Assembly: GCA_038380435.1 (NCBI GenBank)
Contig: JAWZYU010000010.1
Span: forward strand, 47,774,135-47,838,134
Direction: 5' to 3'
DNA length: 64,000 bases
DNA from: Ryuthela nishihirai
Lineage: Eukaryota > Arthropoda > Arachnida > Araneae > Heptathelidae
Shown here: piece after piece, positions 42,401 through 52,019 of the stretch
Numbering within the stretch: position 1 is the stretch's first letter
How the letters are laid out: the number at the start of each line of letters is the position of its first letter
Made by a program: the position numbers and the translations under genes
Notes under the pieces: model-generated
The model's input: the letters and a program-made list of their open reading frames with translations, nothing else
The model's database searches: none
Told to the model about the DNA's origin: nothing

Positions 42401-42559
42401 ATCGAAGCGCCCAGGACGTTTGAGTAAAACGGTTGTTTTGGTGCATGATAACGTCCGCTCCCCTACTCCCCAAGTAACAGATTACGAATATACACCGAAG
42501 AGCCAAAACATTACGACCACCTGCCTAATATGATGTTCGTCCTCCAAATGCCGCCAAAA

Positions 42560-43745
42560 CAGCTCTTACTCGGCGAGGCATGGACGCTACAAGATTGTGG
42601 TATCTGGCACCAACACGTTAACAGCAGATTCTTTAACACTTTGAGTTACGTGATTGACCCGCCACAGATCGGATATGCTGTTCCAACACAAACCACAGAT
42701 GCTCGATTGGATTGATGACTGGAGAATTTGGAGGCCAGGGCAATACCTGGAAGTCTTCCTCATGTTCAACGAACCATTATCGAACAATCAGGGCAGTGCG
42801 ACATGGCGCATTATTCTGCTGAAAGAAAGCACTACTAGAGGGGAATACCGTTGCCATGAAAACATGTACCTGGTCTGCAATGATGTTTAGGTAAATGATA
42901 GACGTCATAGTTTCCTGCACATGAATGACTGGACCCAGGCTTTCCCAGAAGAAGATTGCCCAAAGCATTACACTTTCACCACCGGCTTGTTTTCGTCCCA
43001 TTGTGCATCCTGGTGCCAACACTTCCCCAGGTAAACGACACACACGTTCGCGGCCGTCCACATGGTACAACAAGGAACGATATTCGTCGGATCAGAGGAC
43101 CTTCTTCCAATCATTCAAGGTCCATTTTTGATGCTCGCGTGCCCTTTGTAGGCACTTTCGACGGTGAACCGAGGTTAGCATGGGCACTTAGAGTGGCCTC
43201 GGCTACGCAGCCCCATTTTCAGCAGGGTTCGATATACTGTGTGTTGTGTGACACATTACTACCATCACCAGCATTCAAATTACGGGCGAGTTGCGCCACA
43301 GTATTCCTTCTGTTGGCTCGTACAGTCGCTCAAAAAAGTATCCGAACACTATGGTTGATTACAGAATTCAGAAAAAATATTTGGCAACGATTTTTTTAGA
43401 AATTAGTGATCTGGCAACCTTCGTGTCACGTGACACGAAGGTTGCCAGATCAAAAAAATCTAAAAAAATCGTGAATTCTGTAATCAACCATAGTGTTCGG
43501 ATACTTTTTTGAGCGACTGTACCATACGGGATATCTTTGCTCACCTCTGGCATTGATGAGCCGTGGTTGGCCCACACCTTGTCGGCAGTTCATAGTTTTA
43601 CCCTCCTCGGACCACTTTTTGAAGATCCTACCATAGCTGACCATGAGCACCCGACAAACCTTGACTTCTCGGAAATGCTCTGACCCAGTTGCCAGGCCAT
43701 TACAATTTGGCCTATGTCAAACTCACTTAAGTCCATTGCCTTTTC
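42560..43745 (-). pseudogene. Tc1-like transposase, broken
   Basis: The best frame (42777-43073) contains GRKQAGGESVMLWAIFFWES, the second catalytic box read as QQNNAPCRTA, and, in another frame, the third box VINPIEHLW with its Glu. Tc1 family members normally have QQDNAP, so the second catalytic Asp is changed to Asn. The N-terminal HTH region near 43650-43745 is frame-shifted. A palindromic MITE interrupts it at 43321-43521. It cannot be active. Confidence 0.8.
43321..43521. mobile_element. Palindromic MITE (copy a), inserted in the Tc1-like element
   Basis: 201 bp, near-perfectly self-complementary. It begins TACAGTCGCTCAAAAAAGTA and ends with its complement TACTTTTTTGAGCGACTGTA. The centre is TTCGTGTCACGTGACACGAA. 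TA at both ends indicates Tc1/mariner-type insertion. It has no coding capacity. Other copies are at 49867 (half) and 60640. Confidence 0.9.
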
Positions 43746-43897
43746 CATCTCAAGAACAAGAATAACACTGATTAACAGAGCTCAGTATCAGGTGTTATTT
43801 ATACCGTTTCATGACCTTCACATGCGTCGTCGTTTACCTGCAGTTGCTTCGATTTGCATAAAGACGCGCTGGTCGTAATGTTTGGCTCCTCGACGTA

Positions 43898-44850
43898 TTA
43901 TATGTTAACGATGAAAGCAAAAGTTACTGCAAAATATTAGGATCGTTCAAACGAAAAAGGAATAACCTCTATAGCTGGTTAATTAGACTGAATGATCTTT
44001 CTGCTCTACCACAAAACAAGGTAAAGAATACACACAGATTAATGACGTTGAATGTTGAATAGTATGGTTAGAAATGACTGGAACATCTTTCCAATAGTGC
44101 TGGTATCTCTCCTATTAGATTTTCATACGGACCTCTAAAAATCGCGATGAAAAGAAGGATGTCGAAATTGGACGATTCTCACAGACAATCGCTCCAGGAA
44201 AAGTCTGGCGCGACTGTCACAAACAGTCGCTACTTAATAGGTAATATCATGTTGCGACAAATAATTGAAAAAAGTGTAATTTTCAAGAAATGCTATGCTA
44301 AAACCTTCCGAACATGTCAAAAATCACTGTTGGCTCAAACATGTAAAAAAACACACGAAACAATATTGTCTAAAACACGTTAAAAAAGGAAAAAAAACGT
44401 GTCAAACATGAAAAAAAAAACTTCCTTGTCTCAAACATATCAAAACTCCCGGTGAAATTTTCTGAGCATCAGAACTCTAATAGTCGATGGCATTTTGATT
44501 AATCAATTCAATTTAAACATTTTCTGAAAGCAGTCGTGACAGAAGAACTGATGATTCAATACAAATAAATTAACAAATTTGCTATCGTAAAAAAGATGTC
44601 CTTCAACTCTATAAAGGCTTATAACATTTTATTTTGCGAAAACCTAATTTATTAATTTTCATAAACTCTTTATTATTCACCAACACAAAAGTAAAAGCTA
44701 CTCGAACCTAAATCCCACTCAACGTCTTAAGGAAAAAAATATACTTCATTGGAAGAAAAAAAAAACAGAAAATGCTTTATTGAGTAACCATTTGTTGATT
44801 CAAGTCCAGCAACTACCATCAAGATACAATTGTTCAACATAGTCGTACCA
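43898..44850. other. Mostly unassigned; second copy of a dispersed repeat
   Basis: 43937-44040 is the partner of the repeat at 41938. 44290-44460 is A-rich with recurring AAACATG/AAACACG words. No gene is recognised. Confidence 0.45.
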
Positions 44851-44859
44851 CGTTGCCTT

Positions 44860-45290
44860 AGAACAAAAGCAGCTGTGTTAACGATGCTTCTTGGGAATGC
44901 TCTGCCCACACGCCCAAGACACTTCCCCCACTTGTCTCTCCCCTTCACTGTCTTCACTCTAGCAGTCAGTGACAGATGTGGACAGAGAGGAAGGGGGGGG
45001 GGATGGAAGAGGACGAGGAATACCGAGAGGAGGATGGTAACGGGAAACGACCCTTGTCACCTAACGACCTAATGCGTGTCGGACGTGCAAGCCAGGCCAG
45101 CTGGTCAGTCCTGTTTGTCGACTGCCTGAAGGGATCAAAGTGTCATCGAGATGATGACGGAGGACAAGGGTTGCCGCTGCTCTCCGCATCTTCCACGGGA
45201 GGAGCATTCGATATGTCTCAGACAGAGCGCATCGCTAAGGCGAATAGAAGATGTTGGGGAGAAAGACACATAAGGGAGGAAAGTTTTTAA
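44860..45290 (+). other. GC-elevated segment with splice-acceptor-like site
   Basis: A long pyrimidine tract (CTTGTCTCTCCCCTTCACTG ...) ends in CTCTAG at 44962, and a GC-rich region of ~330 bp follows. One plus frame (44976-45290, 104 codons, acidic/basic mix starting MWTERKGGG) spans it, but I recognise no domain. It could be a host exon or an unfamiliar repeat. Confidence 0.25.
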
Positions 45291-45356
45291 ACTGTAGCAA
45301 CGGTTATAGAATTTCAATAGATAGGAGGGAATCCTTTTAGATCATGCTTTAGATGG

Positions 45357-45965
45357 TGAATTTATTATTGTTGCTGTTGCTGCTTCACTCGTCGTGATTG
45401 TTGTTCATACTATTTGCTGTGTTTATTATTCTTTCTCTTGAGCTATATTCTCTCACGTTGGGCTAAATAGCCAGATCATAAAGACCCCAAGAGTTCAGAG
45501 AAGGTTGAGGGAACGGGACCTACTGGAAAGCTGGTAGGAGACAGAAAGTAGACTACTGTCAAGACCATGCAAGCGTGTTCTTTAACGTGCATAGGGTATA
45601 TCGCCAGAACGAAATGTTATTTTTCTAGTTGTTACTATCGTCACCATCCTTTTTTCCATTTATTCTTGTCTTTGCTTTCACTGTTATTATTGATCTTTTA
45701 ATTTCTCTGTTCGTTGTTTTGATTGCTTATTATTGCCGTCTGTGTTATCTTTATTGTTATCGTCGTCGTTGCGGTATTGTTGATTTCGTCATTGCTATAG
45801 TCGTTTATTCCTGTCGTCATTGCCGTTCTTATTGTCTGCATTTTTTCTGGTCATTTTCTATGACTCTATTGTTGCCAATTTGTTCTTCCCATTGCTGCTG
45901 TCTTCGTTGTCTTCTTCTTGTTTGTTCACTTTGGGGAACTTGTAATTATTATCATTAGTGTTGTC
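45357..45965 (+). repeat. Cryptically simple T/G/A-rich trinucleotide region
   Basis: Recurring TTGTT, GTCGTC, TTATTATT and TTGCCGTC words suggest a decayed trinucleotide microsatellite. A SINE-A fragment (45455-45605) interrupts it. The 109-codon hydrophobic, Cys/Tyr-rich frame at 45629-45958 is a composition artefact. Confidence 0.6.
45455..45605 (-). mobile_element. SINE-A tail-side fragment
   Basis: GGGCTAAATAGCCAGATCATA through GTTCTTTAACGTGCATAGGG matches the tail half. The head half is missing. Confidence 0.8.
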
Positions 45966-46014
45966 GCCCACGTGGTCATTATTGACGTTGTCGGTACTTT
46001 TATGATGCTGTACA

Positions 46015-46187
46015 CCAATAATCTGGGGAAGGAGATCCACTGGAAAATTGATAGGTGACAGATGGAAAACCCCGTCAAAGCCATCCAGCAAATTCTTTGA
46101 CGAACAAGGTATAGCTCTTCCGCATACGAAGGGAGCCGAGACTAAACTCCCATCCAGCTAGTTGCGGTCTTTCCAAACCCGTCGATT
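46015..46187 (-). mobile_element. SINE-A middle fragment
   Basis: GGGGAAGGAGATCCACTGG through GCGGTCTTTCCAAACCCGTCG matches the middle of the body. It overlaps in family coordinates with the fragment at 45455, so the two are separate insertions. Confidence 0.75.
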
Positions 46188-46451
46188 AATTTGTAAGAAA
46201 TGGAGTTTTATACGTATGTGTTATTATGGATAAAACGTTATACGTTTAATGCAAAAAAAAATCCTTTCTGTTCTGAAAGTTTTTTTTCTTTTCTTTTCAA
46301 ATGTACAAACCACTGGATTTGCTTTCTGGTCCATGCTAACTAATTCTTTTCGAAATTAAACATATGTAAACTGGGTTTCATAAAACATTTCAATAGCATT
46401 TTTAATCTACAAATATTAATTTTTAAATTATTTGCTGAGTTTTCCCTGAAA

Positions 46452-46510
46452 CGTTGGGATGTTTTACTTCTCAGGGTAACTTTTATGCACCCAATGGGTA
46501 AAACAATCAG
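46452..46510 (-). mobile_element. SINE-A tail scrap
   Basis: GATGTTTTACTTCTCAGGG, then GCACCCAATGGGTAAAAC, matches the SINE-A tail (GTTTTACCTCTGAGCGGC, CACACCATGGGCTAAA). Confidence 0.6.
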
Positions 46511-46584
46511 TTCAACCACGATCAAAAATTGTGCTACAATTGTCATAATGACTAACTAATAATAAATAACATATCGTTGTAAAC

Positions 46585-46775
46585 TTTGGCGTTATCTGGA
46601 TCTTTTAGAGTTTCTGGGTTAAGAGTAATTCTTTCAATCTTGGCGCAACATTTCTCAAGCTTCAGTTGCAAGACACTTTTGACAAGATAACAGTCAGACC
46701 CAATTTCTTCTTCTCTGTAAGACGTGGTATTCCTAACAGAAGTAAGTATCTGTATTTAATTAACATATAATAACA
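46585..46775 (-). mobile_element. Diverged RTE fragment (endonuclease-RT linker)
   Basis: GGATCTTTTAGAGTTTCTGG, CAGTTGCAAGACACTTTTGAC, ACAGTCAGACCCAATTTC and GGTATTCCTAACAGA parallel copy 1 at 5248-5400 and copy 2 at 23580-23735. It is clearly more diverged than copies 1-3. Confidence 0.75.
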
Positions 46776-46789
46776 CTTGACAACAAACT

Positions 46790-47145
46790 GAACGTTTTTT
46801 TTTATAACATTGGTCAAATAGGATGTTTAACTATTTTTGGGATGCTGAATTCAAATATGGCTGTGAAAAATTTGCAGCCAGTACAGTTTTTTTAAATCAC
46901 GGATTGATGAATTTCAAATTTCAATGAATACGCATATCTGGAAAATAAAAATAAATGTGACAATTTTATTAAATTGCAACTTAAAACTCATTAATTAATT
47001 ACATTATTACAGTGAAAAACGTTATAAATATGATAGTTATAGACCACTGAATATAAAGTAAAAAAATGAAATAATATTGAAACGCAAAAATAAGGAAACA
47101 CGGGTAAACACAAAATATATACAAGACAAAAATATATTTACAAGA
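46790..47145. other. AT-rich sequence, no recognised feature
   Basis: Nothing is recognised between the RTE scrap and the broken hypothetical gene. Confidence 0.5.
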
Positions 47146-47159
47146 AGTTCATTATTGTC

Positions 47160-48607
47160 TTTTATGTGTTGAGGTATCGTCCTTCTTCAAGAACTAGCAG
47201 TAGTCACCCGCCATTGCTGAGTCCCATCTGTCTGTCCCGCCATGCCTGAGTCCCACCTGTCACCTGTAGTCAAGTGGCATCTCTGTTCCATAGTTCGTAT
47301 AATCCTGGTGAAATCTTTCCCCTTGCTCATCACTGATGACTCCTAAGTTCTTGGGAAAGAAGTCGAGATGCGAGTGCAAGAAATAAACATTTGGCAGCCA
47401 AAATTTTCATAGTTTATGAGATCTTGAATGAGCTGATGGTAGTTTTCTTTTTTGTCGTTCCCCAGAAAACCCTGAACAACAGACGTGAAGGCGCGCTCCT
47501 TCAAATTCAGTTTTTCTTCGAAGACAGTATCATTCAATAGGTTTCTGATCTGAGGATCAACAAAGATCCCTTCTTTGAGTTTGGCATCACTTAGTTTCGG
47601 AAATTTTTCCTTCAGGTGCAAAAACCCTTTACCAGTTTTCTCCATAGCCTTTACAAAGTTTTTCTTAAGCCCCAGTTTGATGTGTAGTGATGAGAGGTGA
47701 ACATCAGAGTGGTCAACTAGAGGCTTATGCCTCACATATTTCTTTCTAGGAATAAAAACATCTCTTTTGGGACAGTCTTTTGTAGTGTTCCTTTCTGGCC
47801 CTACTGTCCCACAAACACAGAAAATAGCAAAATTTTGTTAAACCTATTTGAAGTCCGAGCAAGAGAGATATGACTTTTAGGTCATCACATATTGTCCACT
47901 TAAACTGATCATATTTTGTAGCAGTGAGTAATTTTTCCATGCTTTCATAAGTTTCTTTCATTCCCATAGCGTGTCACTGGAATGGAAGGTTTTTGGTTTC
48001 CTTTACGCAAAAGGACAGTTTTAGGCTGAATTGTGACGAATCTATAAATAGACGCCATTCCTTAGGATCGTGAGTTGTTCCAATATCTTCCATCAGCCCT
48101 GAAATATCTGTGCAGAAACACAAACCATCTTGCACCTCGTAATAAGCAAATAAAGCCAAATTTTTCTTTCTGAACAGAGAAACTCTTGTACCCTTGGCCA
48201 GAAGATTCCACTTCTCAGCTTGTTGTTTGAAAAGTTCTAGGTCTCGAACAAGATCATTTAGTTCATTTTTTTTGAATCAGATGAGACTCGTCTAACGTTT
48301 TAGGGATGTATGTTGGATAAGGATCTGTATGTGCCTCAAAGTCTTCCTCTGAAGAATGTGATTTCATCTTCTCCCAGTTGATTGGAGGTGTTGGTATAGG
48401 AATATCTTCTCCATGAGGAACTGGTCTTATGGCTGAAGCACATTTGGGTATTGTATTTTGCTTTTGTTCTTTTTTTGAAAAGCCCGACACTTTAGTTAAA
48501 CAAAAATAGCAATCATGCAAGTGACCAGTTGGCTCACGCCATACCATTGGAACAGCAAAGGGCATGGATTCTATCTTACCTATCAACCATTCACTCAGGC
48601 GTGCCAT
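47160..48607 (-). pseudogene. Broken copy of a repetitive arthropod hypothetical protein
   Basis: Minus-strand blocks in order are an N-terminal part from an ATG at 48605-48607 (MARLSEWLIGKIESMPFAV, GHLHDCYFCLTKVSGFSKK), then FCTDISGLMEDIGTTHDPKE with WRLFIDSSQFSLK, KYDQFKWTICDDLKVISLLL with CLWDSRARKEHY, LHIKLGLKKNFVKAM with KLKEGIFVDPQIRNLL, and NLGVISDEQGERFHQDY near 47335. Four or more frameshifts or stops separate them, but the identity of each block is well kept. From memory, near-identical proteins occur in many copies in arthropod genomes and behave like transposon cargo. I know no established function. Confidence 0.6.
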
Positions 48608-48753
48608 TTAAACGCCAAAATTCACTCTTAAAAAAAAAACGTTCCTCCTACAATGAAAACAACAAGAATGACAGTCTGAGGTTAGGTTACTATTACATTT
48701 TTTCTCCCAATTGGCAATCAGTATTGCCAGCCAGAAAAAGTAAAATATATAGT

Positions 48754-48797
48754 ATTCTCCCAGTTGCCTGGAGGTGTTAGTATAGGAAGATCTTAAT
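48754..48797 (-). repeat. Second fragment of the broken hypothetical gene
   Basis: TTCTCCCAGTTGCCTGGAGG followed by TGTTAGTATAGGAA repeats the stretch at about 48369-48410 (CTTCTCCCAGTTGATTGGAG, GTTGGTATAGGAA). It lies upstream of the gene start, so this is a separate partial copy. Confidence 0.65.
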
Positions 48798-48799
48798 AG

Positions 48800-49430
48800 G
48801 AGTCAAAGACCAATAACATAAAAACGTGACGTGTTGCAAGCCAGATCTGAAATCAGCACCTGAAAAATAGTTAAAGGCAGCTACAATTGTTCACGTTATA
48901 AAAACCTTGTAAACCAGTGTAATTAATCATATTGCTATGCAGCAGATGGTGAAGAATATTTCAATAATGTAGTTGAGTTCAAAATATGGCGACTAAAGTT
49001 ATTTAATAAACAATGACAGCATAAAGGGTTTCTCGGATACCTCATAGAACTTGGTTTCGCTTTAAAGAAAAAGTCTGTACAACTTATATATTAAATGTTG
49101 AGTGTGCTTTAGTTTGTTATTTTAGCGAGGCCTGCATGAAATCTCATAACTTCTTTATTGCTTCCGTCGGGTATGTTTGGGCTTTCGAAAAATAAACAAT
49201 GTCCCTTTCTATCGAAAAGAGCTTCAGTTACGAAACGTTGACTATATTTTTTAAGATAAAAACTAAAGAGGGTGCTAATTTGGAATTATTTATTCAGAAA
49301 ATATGAAATTATGTTATGTTTTTATGAAAACACATTGTTAGCGTATAAATGAAACATACACTGAAGTTGATTTAAGCTAGCTCTCACTGTGAAAATGACG
49401 AAGATACAATCTACAGGCTTTGATGTCATA
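48800..49430. other. AT-rich sequence, no recognised feature
   Basis: No coding or repeat signal is recognised. Confidence 0.5.
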
Positions 49431-49433
49431 AAA

Positions 49434-49519
49434 CGGTGGTTCTCAACCTATATTTTAAGAGTAGCATGCGACCCTCAGCTCTTAAGGAAATTGGAGTATT
49501 GCAAACTGAAAACGGGAAA
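49434..49519 (+). mobile_element. hAT-type terminus (partial)
   Basis: CGGTGGTTCTCAACCT resembles the common hAT terminus CAGTGGTTCTCAACCT. The rest of the element is not found; a SINE-A and a MITE half follow. Confidence 0.5.
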
Positions 49520-49865
49520 GTGTTATTAGGATTGGGTTGGGTTGTTTTACCTCTGAGAGGCACTTTTTTGCACACCATGGGCTAAATGACCAGGTCACAT
49601 GGATCCCGAAGGCTCAGAGAATGGATCCGAAGGCTCAGAGAATGGATCCGAAGGCTCAGAGAAACCCACTGGAACAGCTGTTGGGAGACAGATGTTCCAG
49701 TGGATGCCCTCCCGCCAAGGCCATCCAGCGTGTTCTTTAACGTGCTCAGGGTATGGCTCGCCACGGCTTAACGTCCCATCCGACGGACGGCAGCCTTTCC
49801 AAGCCCATCGGTGTCCCCTACTGACCGTGGGCAGGGCGGGGAGTTTTGCGGTGTGTTATTAGGAT
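49520..49865 (-). mobile_element. 5'-truncated SINE-A with 13-bp target duplication
   Basis: GTGTTATTAGGAT at 49520-49532 and 49853-49865 flanks 320 bp of SINE-A that lacks the tRNA head. Inside, GGATCCGAAGGCTCAGAGAA occurs three times in tandem (49602-49661), a unit duplication peculiar to this copy. Confidence 0.9.
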
Positions 49866-49866
49866 G

Positions 49867-49990
49867 TACAGTCGCTCAAAAAAGTATCCGAACACCATGG
49901 TTGATTACAGAATTCAGAAAAAATATCTGGCAACGATTTTTTTAGAAATTAGAGATCTGGCAACCTTCGTGTCACGTGACACGTGACGTG
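49867..49990. mobile_element. Palindromic MITE, left half (copy b)
   Basis: Starts TACAGTCGCTCAAAAAAGTA as in copy a and runs to the central TCACGTGACACGTGACGTGG, where the right arm is missing. The centre has an extra CACGTGA. The deletion of one arm may have followed hairpin formation. Confidence 0.85.
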
Positions 49991-50056
49991 GCTCTGCCCT
50001 TGCAATCATGTTTCCTCGCTTCTCCCATCTTCATCATTTAGCTACGTCACAGAAAT
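49991..50056 (+). repeat. Dispersed ~65-bp repeat, copy 1
   Basis: GCTCTGCCC ... TTCCTCGCTTCTCCCATCTT ... GTCACAGAA aligns with 54822-54886 (GCTCTGCCCCCG, TTCCTCGATCATCCCGATC, GTCACAGAA). The family is unknown. Confidence 0.5.
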
Positions 50057-50250
50057 GGAATGTTTATATTGACAACATTATTAACTGACGTAAACATACC
50101 ACAGAAATAGAATGCTTATGATTACGTCACTTCGAATTGATGAAAAGGTATAATAAATTACATGCCAAAAATATTTACCAACAGTTGTAATCAATAACTT
50201 TGAATTAGAAAATGGCTATTTAACTTCCTTTTGATAATATGTAGATATAA

Positions 50251-51508
50251 TATACACTGAGAGGCCAAAAGTCATGGGAACAGCAATTAAAAGTAGAACT
50301 AGCACGTTGTACTCGTAACCGATGCGTTGGACATCAATCGCAGAATGGCGCTTCAATAGCCTACAAACCCAACATTCATTTCGGAGAAGTTTTAATTCAG
50401 CATGGCTGCACGTCATGAGTTGTCCGACTTTGAACGTGGCTTGATCGTAGGTGCTGGAAGGAGGGACATGCAATAGCAGAGATCGTGCAGGAATTCATTT
50501 TTACCAGGTCTACGATGTTAAGAGTTTATTGTCAGTATTCTATTGATGACATTTCCACACATGTAAACCAGCAAACGGGACAGCCACGTGCAACTGACGA
50601 ACGGAACTGGCGTTGGCTGTCATGAATGGTAACGACCAACAGATGTGCTACAGTGCATGAAATCACTGCCAATTTGAATGTATGCCAAACACAAAATGTT
50701 TCTGAAAGGACTGTTTGTCGCCACCTGCACTCCATCGGATTTGGTAGCCGAAGACCCACTCGTGTCCCATTGCTTACACATCGTCACAGATCTCAATGAC
50801 TGAAATGGGCCCAAAGGTATCGAAATTGGACAGTAGAACAGTGACGTCGGGTAGCATGGTCCGATGAATCAAGGTTCTCGTTTGTTTCGCGCTGACGGAC
50901 ATATTAGAGTGTGGCGTAGGCCCTATGAAGCCATGGCCCCTTCCTGTCTGCAAAGTACTGTTCAGGCTGGAGGCAGCTCTGTGATGGTGTGGGGCGTGTT
51001 CACGTGGTCTACATTGAGCTCCCTCCTCCTTTTGGAGCAATCATTGACAGCTATGAGTTACTTGGACATTCTCGCAGATTACCTCTACCCCTTCATGACT
51101 CTCGAGCACCCTGATGGTGAAGGGGTATAAGATAATGCAACATGTCACACTCATGACGAGAACACAAGATAATGCAACATCTCATCAGTCTTTGGTTGAT
51201 AGGAGGTGGATTGAGGAACACTCCACGGACTTTACCACCATGTATTGGCCCCCATGGTCCCCCGATATGAAACCCTTGGAGCATCTGTGGGACACAATGG
51301 AAACAAACTTAGATCCATGAATCCAGCACCATCCAATGCAACACAATTATGGTCTATACAGCAGGATGTGTGGACTGCCATCCCTGCAGAACAGTACCGG
51401 CAACTCGTTGACTCCATGCCTCGATGTGTGGCTGCACTGCTGGGGATTCGAGGAGGACCAACCCATTATTAGGCACGTATCCCATGACTTTTGGCTTCTC
51501 AATGTATA
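50251..51508 (+). mobile_element. Tc1-like DNA transposon, second family
   Basis: Terminal inverted repeats CACTGAGAGGCCAAAAGTCA and TGACTTTTGGCTTCTCAATG (near complement) are bounded by TATA/TATA, a TA-type target. It is ~1.26 kb, the usual Tc1 size. A broken transposase lies on plus. It is distinct in sequence from the element at 42.5 kb. Confidence 0.9.
50402..51470 (+). pseudogene. Tc1-like transposase, broken
   Basis: It starts MAARHELSDFERG at 50402 and continues through frame changes with NVCQTQNVSERTVCRHLHS, AWSDESRF (first catalytic Asp), a QDNATSHQS box (second Asp) and PPWSPDMKPLEHLWD (third acidic residue). The second box is preceded by a ~40-bp duplication that repeats AGATAATGCAACAT (51129-51184). 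Multiple stops make it inactive. Confidence 0.8.
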
Positions 51509-51572
51509 TTTGAAGAAATCCTGAAGTTGGGTTATTTATTGATTGGAATTTTATGCAGATGATATTCTATAC

Positions 51573-52010
51573 CAGGCCTGGGCAAACTTCGGCCTGCCAC
51601 GTCTTTCTTTGCTGCCCTCTAACAACTAATGATAAATTAATTTAATTAATAAAAGAGAAAAAAGAACGTATGCATAGAGGACAAGACATACAACTTCGGC
51701 GGTTATACATACATTATCGATTATATGTTTCTTTGGCGGTTCGCCCTTCCATTTTAGTTTTCTATGCGGTCCGCCCTTCCGTTTTAGCTTTCTATGCAGC
51801 TCGCCCTTCCATTTTAGCTTTCTATGTAGCTCGCCCTTCCATTTTAGTTTTCTATGCAGCTCGCCCTTCCATTTTAGCTTTCTATGTAGCTCGCCCTTCC
51901 ATTTTAGTTTTCTATGCAGCTCGCCCTTCCATTTTAGTTTTCTATGCAGCTCGCCCTTCCATTTTAGTTTTCCATGCGGCCCTTCAACTAAATGGTTTGC
52001 CCAGATCTAG
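51573..52010. mobile_element. hAT-like non-autonomous element with internal minisatellite
   Basis: The left end CAGGCCTGGGCAAACTTCGG and the complement of the right end (AGATCTGGGCAAACC ... GGGCCGCAT) share CTGGGCAAAC and a GGCC word typical of hAT elements. I see no convincing 8-bp target duplication, so the exact borders are uncertain. Confidence 0.6.
51731..51980 (+). repeat. 30-bp minisatellite, eight units
   Basis: Units of exactly 30 bp (TTCTATGCAGCTCGCCCTTC followed by CATTTTAGTT) repeat from about 51731. Because 30 is a multiple of 3, a 10-residue periodic peptide (ARPSILVFYA) stays open for 115 codons. This is an arithmetic consequence, not evidence of a gene. Confidence 0.95.
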
Positions 52011-52019
52011 CATCTAAAG

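Larger units (their letters stand above)
42491..43897 (-). mobile_element. Tc1-like DNA transposon with nested MITE
   Basis: Terminal inverted repeats: CGAAGAGCCAAAACATTACG at the left, and at the right GGTCGTAATGTTTGGCTCCTCG, which is its near complement. TA lies at both outer ends, consistent with a TA target. Length is ~1.4 kb including a 201-bp insertion (43321-43521). A broken transposase runs on the minus strand. Confidence 0.9.

Noticed and set aside
45629..45958. 109-codon hydrophobic, Cys/Tyr-rich frame
   Set aside because: It is a product of a decayed T/G-rich trinucleotide repeat.
51670..52017. 115-codon periodic protein
   Set aside because: A 30-bp minisatellite without indels necessarily stays open; it lies in a hAT-like element.
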